Shown piece by piece: positions 6,610-14,528 of a stretch of 22,153 nucleotides of DNA. Numbering within the stretch: the stretch's first letter is position 1; each line of letters begins with the position of its first letter. The stretch spans positions 1 through 22,153 of the forward strand of contig JACQNX010000025.1 of the NCBI GenBank assembly GCA_016202875.1. Reading direction: 5' to 3'. The DNA comes from Candidatus Aenigmatarchaeota archaeon. Lineage in GTDB: Archaea > Aenigmatarchaeota > Aenigmatarchaeia > GW2011-AR5. The notes under the pieces were generated by a model. It saw only the letters and a program-made list of their open reading frames with translations, was not told the DNA's origin and did not search any database. The position numbers and the translations under genes were made by a program.

Positions 6610-6732
6610 CATAATAAATATCGCTGTAACTATTAAAGCAGAAACCAGTGCCAAGGCGTGTATCACCAGTGCACGTCTTCTATCTGCATGGTGGTGCTCA
6701 TTGTATGCTACTTTGCCTTTTGGGTATGTCAT
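6604..6732 (-). CDS. 42-aa single-span membrane microprotein
   Basis: A 42-residue protein with a polar, His-rich N-terminus (YNEHHHADRRR, about residues 10-20) followed by one hydrophobic segment (residues 21-42, ending VTAIFIMF). A GGTGAAAA ribosome binding site lies just upstream of the ATG, 18 bases after the stop of the preceding membrane protein gene, so it reads as the third gene of the aminotransferase operon. By the positive-inside rule the RRR cluster would put the N-terminus in the cytoplasm. I do not recognise a family; the three consecutive His could bind a metal. Confidence 0.6.
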   Translation of the reverse strand: MTYPKGKVAYNEHHHADRRRALVIHALALVSALIVTAIFIMF

Positions 6733-6750
6733 TTTTTTCACCGTTGTATA

Positions 6751-7020
6751 TCATCTCATGTCATATGTCCTTCTCTTTGCATGGTAGACGCAAAACCTGA
6801 GCAGGGCCTGGTATACGCCTAGGAAGCCGACGTATAACGGGATGAAGAGGATGGCCTTTGCTATGATGCCGAAGTCATGGACAGAAAATCCTATCCATAA
6901 GTATACAGAGAGTGCCAGGAAAAAGAAACCATACGAGAACCTGAAAAAACGGTTTGTGTTTCCAATGTTGCACTTTCCTGGTTGATATGTTCTGATTTTA
7001 TCAAGCTCTATATCTTCCAT
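6751..7020 (-). CDS. small membrane protein, two predicted spans (DUF2892-like)
   Basis: An 89-residue protein with two hydrophobic segments (about residues 28-46, FRFSYGFFFLALSVYLWIG, and 52-72, AKAILFIPLYVGFLGVYQA) and a basic tail (HAKRRTYDMR). The stretch CNIGNTNRFFRFSYGF resembles the NxGxxDRxxRxxxG start of DUF2892 inner-membrane proteins, but I hold that only tentatively. The start overlaps the end of the aminotransferase gene by 20 bases, so the two are translationally coupled. The upstream AAAGGT is a modest ribosome binding site. Its role beside an aminotransferase is unclear. Confidence 0.75.
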   Translation of the reverse strand: MEDIELDKIRTYQPGKCNIGNTNRFFRFSYGFFFLALSVYLWIGFSVHDFGIIAKAILFIPLYVGFLGVYQALLRFCVYHAKRRTYDMR

Positions 7021-8317
7021 TGTTAACGACCTTTATTGCGTCTTCTAAAATATCAATTCCCTTCTCTGCCTGCTGCTGGCTAATAATTAATGGAGGGCAG
7101 ATTCTTATAACGCTTTTGCCTGCTCCTAACAGGATAAGGCCCTTCTCGGATGCTTTGCATAAAATAGCGTTTCTTTTTTCTGGCGCAGGTGTCCTTGTTT
7201 TCTTTAAGTTGACGATTTCAACACCTATCATGAGGCCGATGCCTCTGACATCGCCAACTATTTCGTAATTTTCTTTTATTTCATGTAATCTTTTCATGAT
7301 CTCTCTGCTCCTTCTGACAGCGTTCTCTCCCAATCTCTTTTCCTTCATGAAATTCAGTGTTGATATTCCTGCAGCGCACGCGAGAAGATTGCCGCCAAAC
7401 GTATTCGCATGAGAGCCATGAGGCCAATCCATGATTTTTTTTGATGAAATCGTAGCGCCTAGGGGAATGCCGCCACCTATTGCTTTGCTCATAGAGACAA
7501 TGTCAGGCTTTACGCCAAAATTGCTGATGGCAAGGAACTTTCCTGTGCGCCAGCAGCCGGCCTGGACCTCGTCGTCGCAGAGTAAGACGTTATTGTTATT
7601 ACAGAGTTTTCTCACGCCTTTGACAAATGATTTCGGCGGAACAACGTAGCCACCTTCGCCCTGAATGGGTTCCATGAAGATTGCTGCAATATTTCCATCG
7701 AGCTGTTTTATTGTTTTTTCCAGCTGTGACAAACAAAAATCTGTGCATGCTTCTGGTTCCATTCTCATCTGATAAGCATAAGGATAGGGCACGTGCCTGA
7801 CAGGAAGAAATGGTGCATAGCGTTCGCGCTGGACTTTCTTGGAATTAGTCATGCTCAATGATCCCATTGTCCTGCCGTGAAAAGCGTTCTTGAAAGCGAT
7901 AACATACTTCTTGTTTTTGTGCCAGCGTGCAAGCTTGTATGCTGCTTCTATGGACTCTGTGCCTGAATTTGAAAGAAAGGCCTGTTTTAATGGCGATGGC
8001 AGGAAAGAAACAAGCGTTTCTGCAAACCTGACAGGCAGCTCTGCATAGAAGTCAGCGAAGCCAGCGTGAGAGCTGATTTTTGTCTGGTGGGCTATTGCTC
8101 GCATGACAACAGGGTTCGTGTGGCCTACATTCATGACAGCGACGCCTGCTGCAAAGTCCAAGTATTTGCGACCGTCAACATCCCAGATATAGCAGCCTTT
8201 GCCTTGTTTGAACACAAAGGAATACTCGCGCGTGACGCACTGCGAGATGACGGCATGATCGCGCTCAATTATTTTCACGGATTTTTTCCCGGGTTTGCGG
8301 CAGATATATTTTTCCAT
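7001..8317 (-). CDS. class III PLP-dependent aminotransferase (ornithine / 4-aminobutyrate type)
   Basis: A 438-residue fold-type I PLP enzyme of the acetylornithine/ornithine/GABA aminotransferase group, which moves a terminal amino group to 2-oxoglutarate. Motifs: DVDGRKYLDFAAGVAVMNVGH; FLSNSGTESIEAAYKLAR (phosphate loop, about 114-131); FKNAFHGRTMGS; EPIQGEGGYVVPP; LCDDEVQAGCWRTGK; and SMSKAIGGGIPLGA, which carries the PLP Lys at about residue 278. The FADFYAELPVRFAETL region is like archaeal omega-amino acid aminotransferases. The exact substrate (ornithine, GABA, 5-aminovalerate) cannot be read from the sequence. With a carbamoyltransferase and an aldehyde dehydrogenase nearby, ornithine or a related amine is reasonable. 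The ATG is 26 bases from a CTTTATAT box, implying a leaderless mRNA. Confidence 0.9.
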   Translation of the reverse strand: MEKYICRKPGKKSVKIIERDHAVISQCVTREYSFVFKQGKGCYIWDVDGRKYLDFAAGVAVMNVGHTNPVVMRAIAHQTKISSHAGFADFYAELPVRFAETLVSFLPSPLKQAFLSNSGTESIEAAYKLARWHKNKKYVIAFKNAFHGRTMGSLSMTNSKKVQRERYAPFLPVRHVPYPYAYQMRMEPEACTDFCLSQLEKTIKQLDGNIAAIFMEPIQGEGGYVVPPKSFVKGVRKLCNNNNVLLCDDEVQAGCWRTGKFLAISNFGVKPDIVSMSKAIGGGIPLGATISSKKIMDWPHGSHANTFGGNLLACAAGISTLNFMKEKRLGENAVRRSREIMKRLHEIKENYEIVGDVRGIGLMIGVEIVNLKKTRTPAPEKRNAILCKASEKGLILLGAGKSVIRICPPLIISQQQAEKGIDILEDAIKVVNNGRYRA

Positions 8318-8338
8318 AAAGTGATTTTATGCAGGGTG

Positions 8339-8402
8339 CGATATAAAGATTTTATGTTGTAATGAAATAGTTAAACTCTGCCTATAACGCTAATCAATAA
8401 AA
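8339..8402. promoter_or_regulatory. divergent promoters for the aminotransferase and the Cys-rich protein
   Basis: CTTTATATCG read on the minus strand (8339-8348) is centred about 26 bases from the aminotransferase ATG at 8317. CAATAAAA on the plus strand (8395-8402) is about 26 bases from the ATG at 8425. No other clear element is seen in the interval. Confidence 0.5.
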
Positions 8403-8424
8403 GCTTCGGAAAGGAATAGATATC

Positions 8425-8622
8425 ATGCTTTTGTTTGTAAAGAGATGCGTGCTGTGTCAGACAGAAGTAAAACAACCAGTGAACAGAAAAGTTCCGCTGC
8501 GCGGCTACAGCGTGGACCAGACGCGGACGTTCTGCTCAGAGGAGCATGCAGACTTATTCGAAAAAACAATGCGCAAGTCTCTGAAGAACAGGCCTATCGG
8601 GTGCAGGACTTGTTATAATTAA
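8425..8622 (+). CDS. small Cys-rich zinc-finger protein (TRASH-like)
   Basis: A 65-residue basic protein with CVLC at residues 8-11, then FCSEEHADLFEKTMRK (Cys 37, His 41), and a further CxxC (GCRTC) near the C-terminus. The CxxC ... FCSxxHxxxF pattern is like the TRASH/treble-clef fingers of metal-binding and ribosome-associated proteins. The terminal CxxC would provide extra ligands. It is too small for any enzymatic role; it is likely a metal-binding or nucleic-acid-binding adaptor. The start is the ATG 26 bases after a TATA-like CAATAAAA. The gene is alone and convergent with the next one. Confidence 0.75.
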   Translation: MLLFVKRCVLCQTEVKQPVNRKVPLRGYSVDQTRTFCSEEHADLFEKTMRKSLKNRPIGCRTCYN

Positions 8623-8636
8623 GGACTTGTAGGAAA

Positions 8637-9029
8637 TCAGTGACGATTCAACCAGAGCTGAAGCCTTTCTGCAGCTCTTCTTTTCATTGTTTCTCTGTCC
8701 AAATCTATGCGCGTTACCCGCGAACCGTTGGAAGGACTCTGCTTTCTGACAATAAGTTTATCGCCATATGGATGGGGTCTGACACTTAGTGGTCGCGGCC
8801 TCTCGCTTGTGAAAGGGTTTCTTGTGGTGGTTCTGCCACCGACATGCGTATTCAGCCATGAATAATTTGGAAAAAATGATCGTTGGGTATAATTTTCCGA
8901 TGCTGAAGATCTCTGTCCTCTGAGATATTCTTCTATTCTATTTCTTAAAGAATCTTGTGAATATGCTGGAGCAGTGGCCAAGGCACCAAAAATAAGTATT
9001 TGTGATAAAGGTCTTTTAAGGTATTCCAT
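8637..9029 (-). CDS. exported Arg-rich protein of unknown function
   Basis: A 130-residue protein with a clear N-terminal export signal (MEYLKRPLSQILIFGALATAPAYSQ), probably cleaved after the AxA-like APAYS. The mature part is polar and Arg/Ser/Pro-rich (NRIEEYLRGQRSS, TTRNPFTSERPRPLSV, DRETMKRRAAERLQLWL). No domain is recognised. The frame is open to an ATG at 9047. I prefer the ATG at 9029 because a TATATA box (9051-9057) is centred 26 bases from it and it puts the signal peptide exactly at the N-terminus. It is divergent from the large exported protein at 9096, so the two may act together outside the cell. Confidence 0.72.
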   Translation of the reverse strand: MEYLKRPLSQILIFGALATAPAYSQDSLRNRIEEYLRGQRSSASENYTQRSFFPNYSWLNTHVGGRTTTRNPFTSERPRPLSVRPHPYGDKLIVRKQSPSNGSRVTRIDLDRETMKRRAAERLQLWLNRH

Positions 9030-9050
9030 TACCATAGCATCACGCATAAG

Positions 9051-9075
9051 TATATAGTAGGTTAAGTTTATAAGG
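9051..9075. promoter_or_regulatory. divergent promoters of the two exported-protein genes
   Basis: TATATA (9051-9057) read on the minus strand fits initiation at 9029. TTTATAAGG (9067-9075) read on the plus strand is 26 bases from the ATG at 9096. The boxes are only about 10 bases apart, so simultaneous initiation in both directions is probably not possible. Confidence 0.5.
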
Positions 9076-9095
9076 TTGGAGTTACAAGCTTTACT

Positions 9096-10580
9096 ATGAG
9101 AATTCCTGTAAATGCAAGGGCTATGTCTCTCGGGGTAGCTGCTCTGTTTCTTTCATGCTGCGGCTTGTTTTACTTAGGTAAGTACACTGGAGTAAGGCTT
9201 TATCGGTCACATAATGATCCTACGAAAGTAATTCAGCAATATGAAAAGAAATTGCCTGGACCTAAAAAGGAAGAGATTGGCGGAGATAAAAAAGAGGCTG
9301 CTGAGAAACATGCCAAAAAAAATCCAGAATACGAAATCGGACTTTATGATGATATTGCAGAATTGCGTGAAGAATTTGAACTTGAAAGACGTGGGAGAGG
9401 TGTAAAAGAAACCAGTATAAGCTATGACCAACTTCCGTCACAAATTAAAAACTATTTTGGAAACAATGTCCCTGGCTCATACATGGCAAAAGCCGACATT
9501 AATTCTGATGGAGTAGAAGAGATAGTCATTGGACATAAAAGGCCTATAATAGGCGGTTCAAATTATTTGTTTCGGAAAAACGGAGACTCATGGGAACAAA
9601 TACTCAAGTTTGTGTCTCGTTGTAAAATTGGAACCCAAGATGCAAATGGATTTCCTGTGATTTATACAGCCTCTCCTATCTATGTAGGCCCGGAAATGGT
9701 AGGTGTAATTGAAAAGAATGTATTTGATGGTGAAAAGTACAAAACAGAGAAAAAGCTGATAGAATCGCAATTTCTTGAAAAGAGTATTAGAAATATTGCG
9801 ATGAGCACAATGTCCGATCAGGAGAAGCAAGAATCATTTGAGAAATTAGAGTATATTGCTGGACCAGTAGCTACGACAGAAGCGATGGCTGCTTCTTATG
9901 GAATAAACACAGGCGATCGTGCTGCTCTGCGTAGTGCGATGAGTAACTTTATTTATACGGGAAAGATAGATCCTTCAGCCGCTGATATTAATTTCCTGAT
10001 AGCAATGGAGATGAGAAGGCAGTACCTGTCCAGCCCCACTGCACTGGCTATTCGATTTGTAAGCGTAGCGGCACATGAGTATTTTGCAGCTGCACGCGAA
10101 GAAGAAGCTATGACGCAATTGGCGCATGATATTCCAGCAGTAAGACAATTCAAGGATGTTCGTGACGAATGGCCTTCTTATCCTGAAATTTTAAACATGA
10201 TCAGATTAGGAGGAGCTTATTCCATTCCTGTACCGTCAACTCCCTACAGAAATGATGGCGGTGTCATTGGAATAGAAAGATCTGAAGGCCCCTATGGTGG
10301 AACAGAAAGGCGGCATATAGCTATCGGCACCCCAGAGCAGGTTGAGCGGTCAAGAAGAGATTATGCGGCCCGAGATCGGCAACGCCAGCATGAACAAAGG
10401 CGACAGGAAAGCTATGACGCATTCCGCAGAGATGCTGGCAGGGCTGCTGATGCTGCTCGGCAGGGCGCTGGACAAGCTGGGGATGCTTTAGGAAGAGGTG
10501 CCTCCGAAGTTGGAAGAAGAGCTGACGAATTCTTCAAAAACATCACAAAACCACCTGAAGAGAGAAGAAGAAATCAATAG
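9096..10580 (+). CDS. membrane-anchored extracellular protein of unknown function, 494 aa
   Basis: I do not recognise the family. One N-terminal hydrophobic segment (about residues 10-29, MSLGVAALFLSCCGLFYLGK) acts as a signal anchor; a lipobox reading around the CC pair is possible. It is followed by a Lys/Glu-rich linker. Around residues 130-165, ADINSDGVEEIVIGHKRP resembles the calcium-binding Dx(D/N)xDG loop of VCBS/FG-GAP repeats, and a short beta region follows. Residues 230-380 look helical. The last 110 residues are extremely rich in Arg, Gln, Ala and Gly (for example DAARQGAGQAGDALGRGASE) and look amphipathic or disordered. The gene starts 26 bases after a TTTATAAGG box. Codon use is not obviously different from its neighbours. 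Confidence 0.8.
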   Translation: MRIPVNARAMSLGVAALFLSCCGLFYLGKYTGVRLYRSHNDPTKVIQQYEKKLPGPKKEEIGGDKKEAAEKHAKKNPEYEIGLYDDIAELREEFELERRGRGVKETSISYDQLPSQIKNYFGNNVPGSYMAKADINSDGVEEIVIGHKRPIIGGSNYLFRKNGDSWEQILKFVSRCKIGTQDANGFPVIYTASPIYVGPEMVGVIEKNVFDGEKYKTEKKLIESQFLEKSIRNIAMSTMSDQEKQESFEKLEYIAGPVATTEAMAASYGINTGDRAALRSAMSNFIYTGKIDPSAADINFLIAMEMRRQYLSSPTALAIRFVSVAAHEYFAAAREEEAMTQLAHDIPAVRQFKDVRDEWPSYPEILNMIRLGGAYSIPVPSTPYRNDGGVIGIERSEGPYGGTERRHIAIGTPEQVERSRRDYAARDRQRQHEQRRQESYDAFRRDAGRAADAARQGAGQAGDALGRGASEVGRRADEFFKNITKPPEERRRNQ

Positions 10581-10592
10581 TGGAAATGATTT

Positions 10593-12050
10593 TCACCCTA
10601 CATCCATCTGCGCTTTCTGGAGCTTGCTGCTGTAGTCTATGTACACTGTTTTGACTTCTGAGAACTCGTCAATGCCCAGGATGCCGCCTTCCCTTGCTGT
10701 GCCGCTTTGCTTGACTCCGCCGAATGGGAGATGCACCTCGCTGCCTATTGTGGAGGAGTTGACGTAAGTTATGCCTGCTTCTATTTTTTCTATGGCACGG
10801 AATGCATTGTCAATGTTTTTTGTGTAGATTGCTGAAGAGAGTCCGTATTCAATGGAGTTGCAGACGTCTATTGCTTCTTCCAGACTTTTGACAGAAATAA
10901 CAGAAACAACAGGGCCGAATATTTCCTGCTGACTTATTTTCATATCGATAGTTGCATTTGTGAAAATAGTAGGCTCAAAGAAGAAGCCCTTGATGCCGAG
11001 GCGCTTTCCGCCGCAGAGAAGCTTTGCTCCTTCTTTCTTGCCGATGTCGATATAACGCTCGCATTTTTCCACAGCTTGCCTGTTAACAAGAGGGCCAATG
11101 TCTGTTTTCTCTGAAAGCCCTGGGCCAAGCACAAGCTGCTTTGCACGGACGCAGAAAGCAGTTTCAAAATCCTTCTGGATTTTTTCGTGCACAATGATGC
11201 GCGAAGCAGCTGTACAGCGCTGGCCTGTTGTGCCGAACGCGCTCCAGACTGCGCCATCTATGGCAAGGGGGAGGTCTGCGTCATCCATGACTATTATAGC
11301 ATTTTTCCCGCCAAGCTCTAAGCCGACTTTCTTGATGCCTGCGTTCTGTGCTATCCATTCGCCTGTGTCGCGGGAGCCGGTAAAAGACAGGGCGCGGATT
11401 TTTTTGTTTGTCACTATTTCCTTTCCCACAGAAGATCCAGGGCCTGTAATCATGTTTATAACTCCAGAAGGAACTCCTGCCTCGACGAGAATTTTTACAA
11501 GTTCAACAGCGCAAAGAGGAGTATCAGAAGAAGGTTTGAACACTACTGTGTTGCCGCAGATGAGGGCTGCTGACAATTTCCAGGCAGGTATTGCTATAGG
11601 GAAGTTCCATGGAGTGATCAAGCCGACGATTCCGATAGGGCGACGGATTGTGCATGCAAATTTGCTTTTCAGTTCAGATGGAGTAGTATTGCCAAATAAT
11701 CTTCTTCCCTCGCCTGCCATGTACTCAAAAACATCTATTGCTTCCTGGACATCGCTGCGCGCTTCTGGGAGAACTTTTCCCATCTCTGCTGTCTCTAACT
11801 TTGCCAATTCCTCTTTCTTCTTCCTCAGCAATTGGGCGACTTTCAGCAGAATCTCGCCGCGCTTTGGCGCTGGTGTTTCGCTCCACGCTTCATAGGCAGA
11901 CTCTGCAGCGTCAACAGCAGCGCGCACATCCTCTTCATTGCCCTGCTGGAACAAGCCGATGACAAGCTCGTTTGCAGGGTTGATTGAGGGAAAGGTTTCC
12001 TCTGAGTAAGACTTTATCCACTTGCCGCCGATGAAGAGAAGATGCTCCAT
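10593..12050 (-). CDS. NAD(P)-dependent aldehyde dehydrogenase
   Basis: A 485-residue ALDH-superfamily enzyme that oxidises an aldehyde to the acid with NAD(P). LLFIGGKWIKSYSEETFPSINPANE is the N-terminal block and TPWNFPIAIPAWKLSAALICGN is the cofactor region. FTGSRDTGEWI is the Rossmann loop, KVGLELGGKNAIIV carries the general-base Glu, and TTGQRCTAASR carries the catalytic Cys. QQEIFGPVVSV and PFGGVKQSGTAREGG close the fold. Substrate candidates are succinate semialdehyde, glutamate semialdehyde or glyceraldehyde-3-phosphate; the sequence does not decide. The open frame runs to 12173, but I start at the ATG 12050 because a CTTAAATAT box is centred 26-27 bases upstream and the protein then begins like other ALDHs. 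It is a single-gene unit. Confidence 0.93.
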   Translation of the reverse strand: MEHLLFIGGKWIKSYSEETFPSINPANELVIGLFQQGNEEDVRAAVDAAESAYEAWSETPAPKRGEILLKVAQLLRKKKEELAKLETAEMGKVLPEARSDVQEAIDVFEYMAGEGRRLFGNTTPSELKSKFACTIRRPIGIVGLITPWNFPIAIPAWKLSAALICGNTVVFKPSSDTPLCAVELVKILVEAGVPSGVINMITGPGSSVGKEIVTNKKIRALSFTGSRDTGEWIAQNAGIKKVGLELGGKNAIIVMDDADLPLAIDGAVWSAFGTTGQRCTAASRIIVHEKIQKDFETAFCVRAKQLVLGPGLSEKTDIGPLVNRQAVEKCERYIDIGKKEGAKLLCGGKRLGIKGFFFEPTIFTNATIDMKISQQEIFGPVVSVISVKSLEEAIDVCNSIEYGLSSAIYTKNIDNAFRAIEKIEAGITYVNSSTIGSEVHLPFGGVKQSGTAREGGILGIDEFSEVKTVYIDYSSKLQKAQMDVG

Positions 12051-12229
12051 GAGTTTCATATGGACAGGAGCGATATTTAAGATATGCAAACGCCTGACTA
12101 ATAACCAGGAAGATGCCCCATTTTTTCTCTTTTTGCCTCTAACTCGCCCCTTGTCCTCCTTGCACATGGACATTATCCGCGTAAGGACTCCTGAAGCATT
12201 TTTAAGATCATCCTTTGCCAGGGCTACAT
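12051..12229. other. 179-base intergenic stretch with the aldehyde dehydrogenase promoter
   Basis: CTTAAATAT (minus strand, 12073-12081) is the promoter of the aldehyde dehydrogenase. The rest (about 12082-12229) has no convincing gene. The minus-strand frame of the dehydrogenase stays open through it and would add a Lys/Arg-rich extension, which I regard as non-coding. A second AT-rich element (TTTTTAAG, about 12200-12207) has no start codon at the usual distance. Confidence 0.5.
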
Positions 12230-13156
12230 TTAAGCGCTTTTCATCAGCCGCAGCATCAAGGCCTTCTGCGCATGGAGACGGTTCTCGGCCTGGTCGATAA
12301 CTATTGATTGCCGCGAATCTATGACATCGTTGGTTACTTCCTGGCCGCGCGTTGCGGGCAGGTCGTGCATAAAAAGAGCGTCATTCTTCGCCAGCTGCAT
12401 GATTTTTCTGTTGACCTGATATGGCTGAAAGATTTTCAGGCGCTGTTTTTCCCTGCTTTTCGGAATCCTGTAGGACATCCAGCTATCTGTGTAGACTATG
12501 TCTGCGTTCTTTGCTGCTTCTTCTGGTTTGTTTGTTATTACAATCCTTGAACCTGATTTCATCGCAAACGACTTGGCTATTTTGACTACATTAGCATCAG
12601 GTTCGTAATCTTTTCCTTTCGGTGTCGCAACTGAAATATCTATCCCCATTATCGAGCAGCCGAAGAGAAGCGAGTGCGTTACATTATTCAGGCCGTCGCC
12701 AAGATATACCAGCTTGATATCAAATGTTTTCTTTTTTTCATAGATTGTCATGAGATCAGAAAGAATCTGGCATGGATGCTCGTAATTTGTCATTGCGTTG
12801 ATTACCGGGATTTCGGCATATTCTGCGAGCGCTTCTATGGTTTTTTGGCCGTAGACGCGTGCCGTGACAATATCAGCGTAGCGCGATACCACTCTGGAGA
12901 ATTCTCTTATGTCCTCTTTTTTACCTAGTGTGGACTCGTCAAGATTATAATAAATCGCATTGCCGCCCATCTGGTTCATGCCTATCTCAAAGGAAAGCCG
13001 TGTGCGCAGAGAAGGCGCTTCAAAGAGCATGAGCAGATTTTTGTTTTTCATGGCAGCAGAAAATTTTTCCGGATGTTTTTTGACTTCAATGCCTTTTTTG
13101 ATGAGAAACGTCAGGTCTTTTTTTGTCATTTCTCTTAATGTCAGGAAGTGTTTCAT
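12230..13156 (-). CDS. argF: ornithine carbamoyltransferase-family enzyme, substrate loops altered
   Basis: A 308-residue ATCase/OTCase-fold carbamoyltransferase. The carbamoyl-phosphate site is present as FEAPSLRTRLSFE (residues 45-57; the usual STRTR reads SLRTR) and EHPCQILSDL (HPCQ, 127-130, OTCase type). Two amino-acid-binding signatures differ from standard OTCases: the DxxxSMG loop reads TDSWMSYR (about 223-230) and the HCLP motif reads MHDLPATRG (264-271), with Asp in place of the ornithine-contacting Cys. It may use ornithine or another amine; related enzymes act on putrescine or acylated ornithine. It follows the COG2403-like GTPase by 30 bases, with carbamate kinase further upstream. 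The likely direction is catabolic, giving carbamoyl phosphate for ATP formation. The symbol denotes the family only. Confidence 0.88.
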   Translation of the reverse strand: MKHFLTLREMTKKDLTFLIKKGIEVKKHPEKFSAAMKNKNLLMLFEAPSLRTRLSFEIGMNQMGGNAIYYNLDESTLGKKEDIREFSRVVSRYADIVTARVYGQKTIEALAEYAEIPVINAMTNYEHPCQILSDLMTIYEKKKTFDIKLVYLGDGLNNVTHSLLFGCSIMGIDISVATPKGKDYEPDANVVKIAKSFAMKSGSRIVITNKPEEAAKNADIVYTDSWMSYRIPKSREKQRLKIFQPYQVNRKIMQLAKNDALFMHDLPATRGQEVTNDVIDSRQSIVIDQAENRLHAQKALMLRLMKSA

Positions 13157-13186
13157 TTCTGTTCACTACTTTTTTATTTTTCCTTT

Positions 13187-14506
13187 TTATCTTTTCTTGA
13201 TTTTTGCCGCGAATTTGTCGATGATTTTATTGAATTCTGGAGGCGCTACAAGGCTATATTTGACATCGATCACAGGCTTGTTGATTTTTATTAATTTCCC
13301 CAGATCTATGGGAGTTGCTTCAATAACAAAATCGCATTTTGCCCTGTTGATTGTTGCTTCCAACTCCTTAATTTGCTTTGGGCTATAGCCCATGGCTGGG
13401 AGGATTTTCCTGAGATGCGGGTATTTTTTGTAAACTTCCTTTATGGAACCGACTGCATACTTTGAGGCGTCAATAACATTTGCACCGTGCTTTTCAGCAA
13501 CAAGCATGCCTGCGCCAAAGCGCATCTCGCCGTGCGTGAGAGTGGGGCCGTCTTCTATTACCAGAACTTTTTTGTTTCTGATATTAGTAGCACTTACAAC
13601 AAGCCTGAGATCGGTTTTGATTATCTTTGCCTTCGGATTTGCTGTTTTTGCATTATGCATAACAAGACTGATGTTTTCTTTTTTTGCTGTGCCTGTTTTA
13701 CCGATCAGGATCACATCAGCAATGCGGAGATTGGTTTCTCCTGGATGGTATTTCAGCTCATGTCCTGGTCTGTGGGGATCAGCTATTGTTATGTAAAGAC
13801 CAGCCTTGTAAAAAGAGAAGTCATTGTTTCCGCCATCAAAGAGAATAATATCATTTTCTTTTTCTGCAAGGCGCAGTATTTTTTCGTAATCAACGCCTGC
13901 ATAGACTACAACGCCTTTTCTGACATAAGGTTCATATTCCTCCATCTCCTCTATTGTCGCTTCCTGTTTTTTGAAATCTGAATATTTCGCAAAGCGCTGG
14001 ACCTCCTGCTTTTCTAGATTGCCATATGGCATTGGATGCCGGCATACCCCTACTCGCAAACCTTTTTTCATTAAGTAATCTACGATATACTGGCTTGTTG
14101 GACTCTTGCCCGCGCCGGTGCGCACTGCGCAAACTGCAATAACAGGTTTTGTGGATTTTATGCATGTGGACTTTGGCCCGAGCAGCATGAAATCTGCGCC
14201 TGCTGCTAGCGCGACTGAGGCACGATGCATGACTTCCTCATGAGAAATATCAGAATAAGAAAAAACTACTTTATCGATGTTGTGCTTTTTAATCAAGCTG
14301 CCAAGATTTTTTTCCTCATAAATGGGAATACCTTTCGGATAGAGCGAACCGGCAAGCTTTGGTGGATAGATTCTTCCTGCTATGTCCGGGATCTGCGCTG
14401 CTGTGAATGCAACAACTCTGTAGTACTTGTTATGGCGGAAATAGGTGTTGAAATTGTGGAAATCCCTGCCTGCAGCACCCATTATGATTACGCGCTTTTG
14501 TCTCAT
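13187..14506 (-). CDS. cyclic 2,3-diphosphoglycerate synthetase-like predicted GTPase (COG2403 type)
   Basis: A 439-residue P-loop protein. The N-terminal Rossmann-like part (KRVIIMGAAGRDFHNFNTYF, residues 5-24) is followed by a Walker A motif in AVRTGAGKSPTSQYIVDYL (about 127-145), IILFDGGNNDFSFYK (Walker B-like region) and DPHRPGHELKYHPGETNLRIAD. The C-terminal block includes IEDGPTLTHGEMRFGAG and IEATPIDLGKLIKINKPVIDVKY. These fit the family of Methanothermus cyclic-2,3-diphosphoglycerate synthetase and its many uncharacterised relatives. Because it sits directly upstream of a carbamoyltransferase, with carbamate kinase nearby, I think a role in that pathway is more likely than osmolyte synthesis; this is inference. 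A TTTTTATCC box is centred 26 bases from the ATG. Confidence 0.85.
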   Translation of the reverse strand: MRQKRVIIMGAAGRDFHNFNTYFRHNKYYRVVAFTAAQIPDIAGRIYPPKLAGSLYPKGIPIYEEKNLGSLIKKHNIDKVVFSYSDISHEEVMHRASVALAAGADFMLLGPKSTCIKSTKPVIAVCAVRTGAGKSPTSQYIVDYLMKKGLRVGVCRHPMPYGNLEKQEVQRFAKYSDFKKQEATIEEMEEYEPYVRKGVVVYAGVDYEKILRLAEKENDIILFDGGNNDFSFYKAGLYITIADPHRPGHELKYHPGETNLRIADVILIGKTGTAKKENISLVMHNAKTANPKAKIIKTDLRLVVSATNIRNKKVLVIEDGPTLTHGEMRFGAGMLVAEKHGANVIDASKYAVGSIKEVYKKYPHLRKILPAMGYSPKQIKELEATINRAKCDFVIEATPIDLGKLIKINKPVIDVKYSLVAPPEFNKIIDKFAAKIKKR

Positions 14507-14528
14507 GAATTACATTTGTGAAAAGGAG

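Noticed and set aside
9030..9047. Six extra codons at the start of the exported Arg-rich protein
   Set aside because: Possible, but the TATA box spacing and signal-peptide layout favour the internal ATG at 9029; the difference does not change the interpretation.
11098..11895. 265-codon open frame on the plus strand
   Set aside because: It lies wholly antisense to the well-supported aldehyde dehydrogenase, shows no domain and has no promoter at the usual spacing. It is a shadow frame of a biased coding sequence.
12051..12173. 41-residue Lys/Arg-rich N-terminal extension of the aldehyde dehydrogenase
   Set aside because: A TATA box lies within it at the standard distance from the internal ATG, and family members begin at the LLFIGGKW block.
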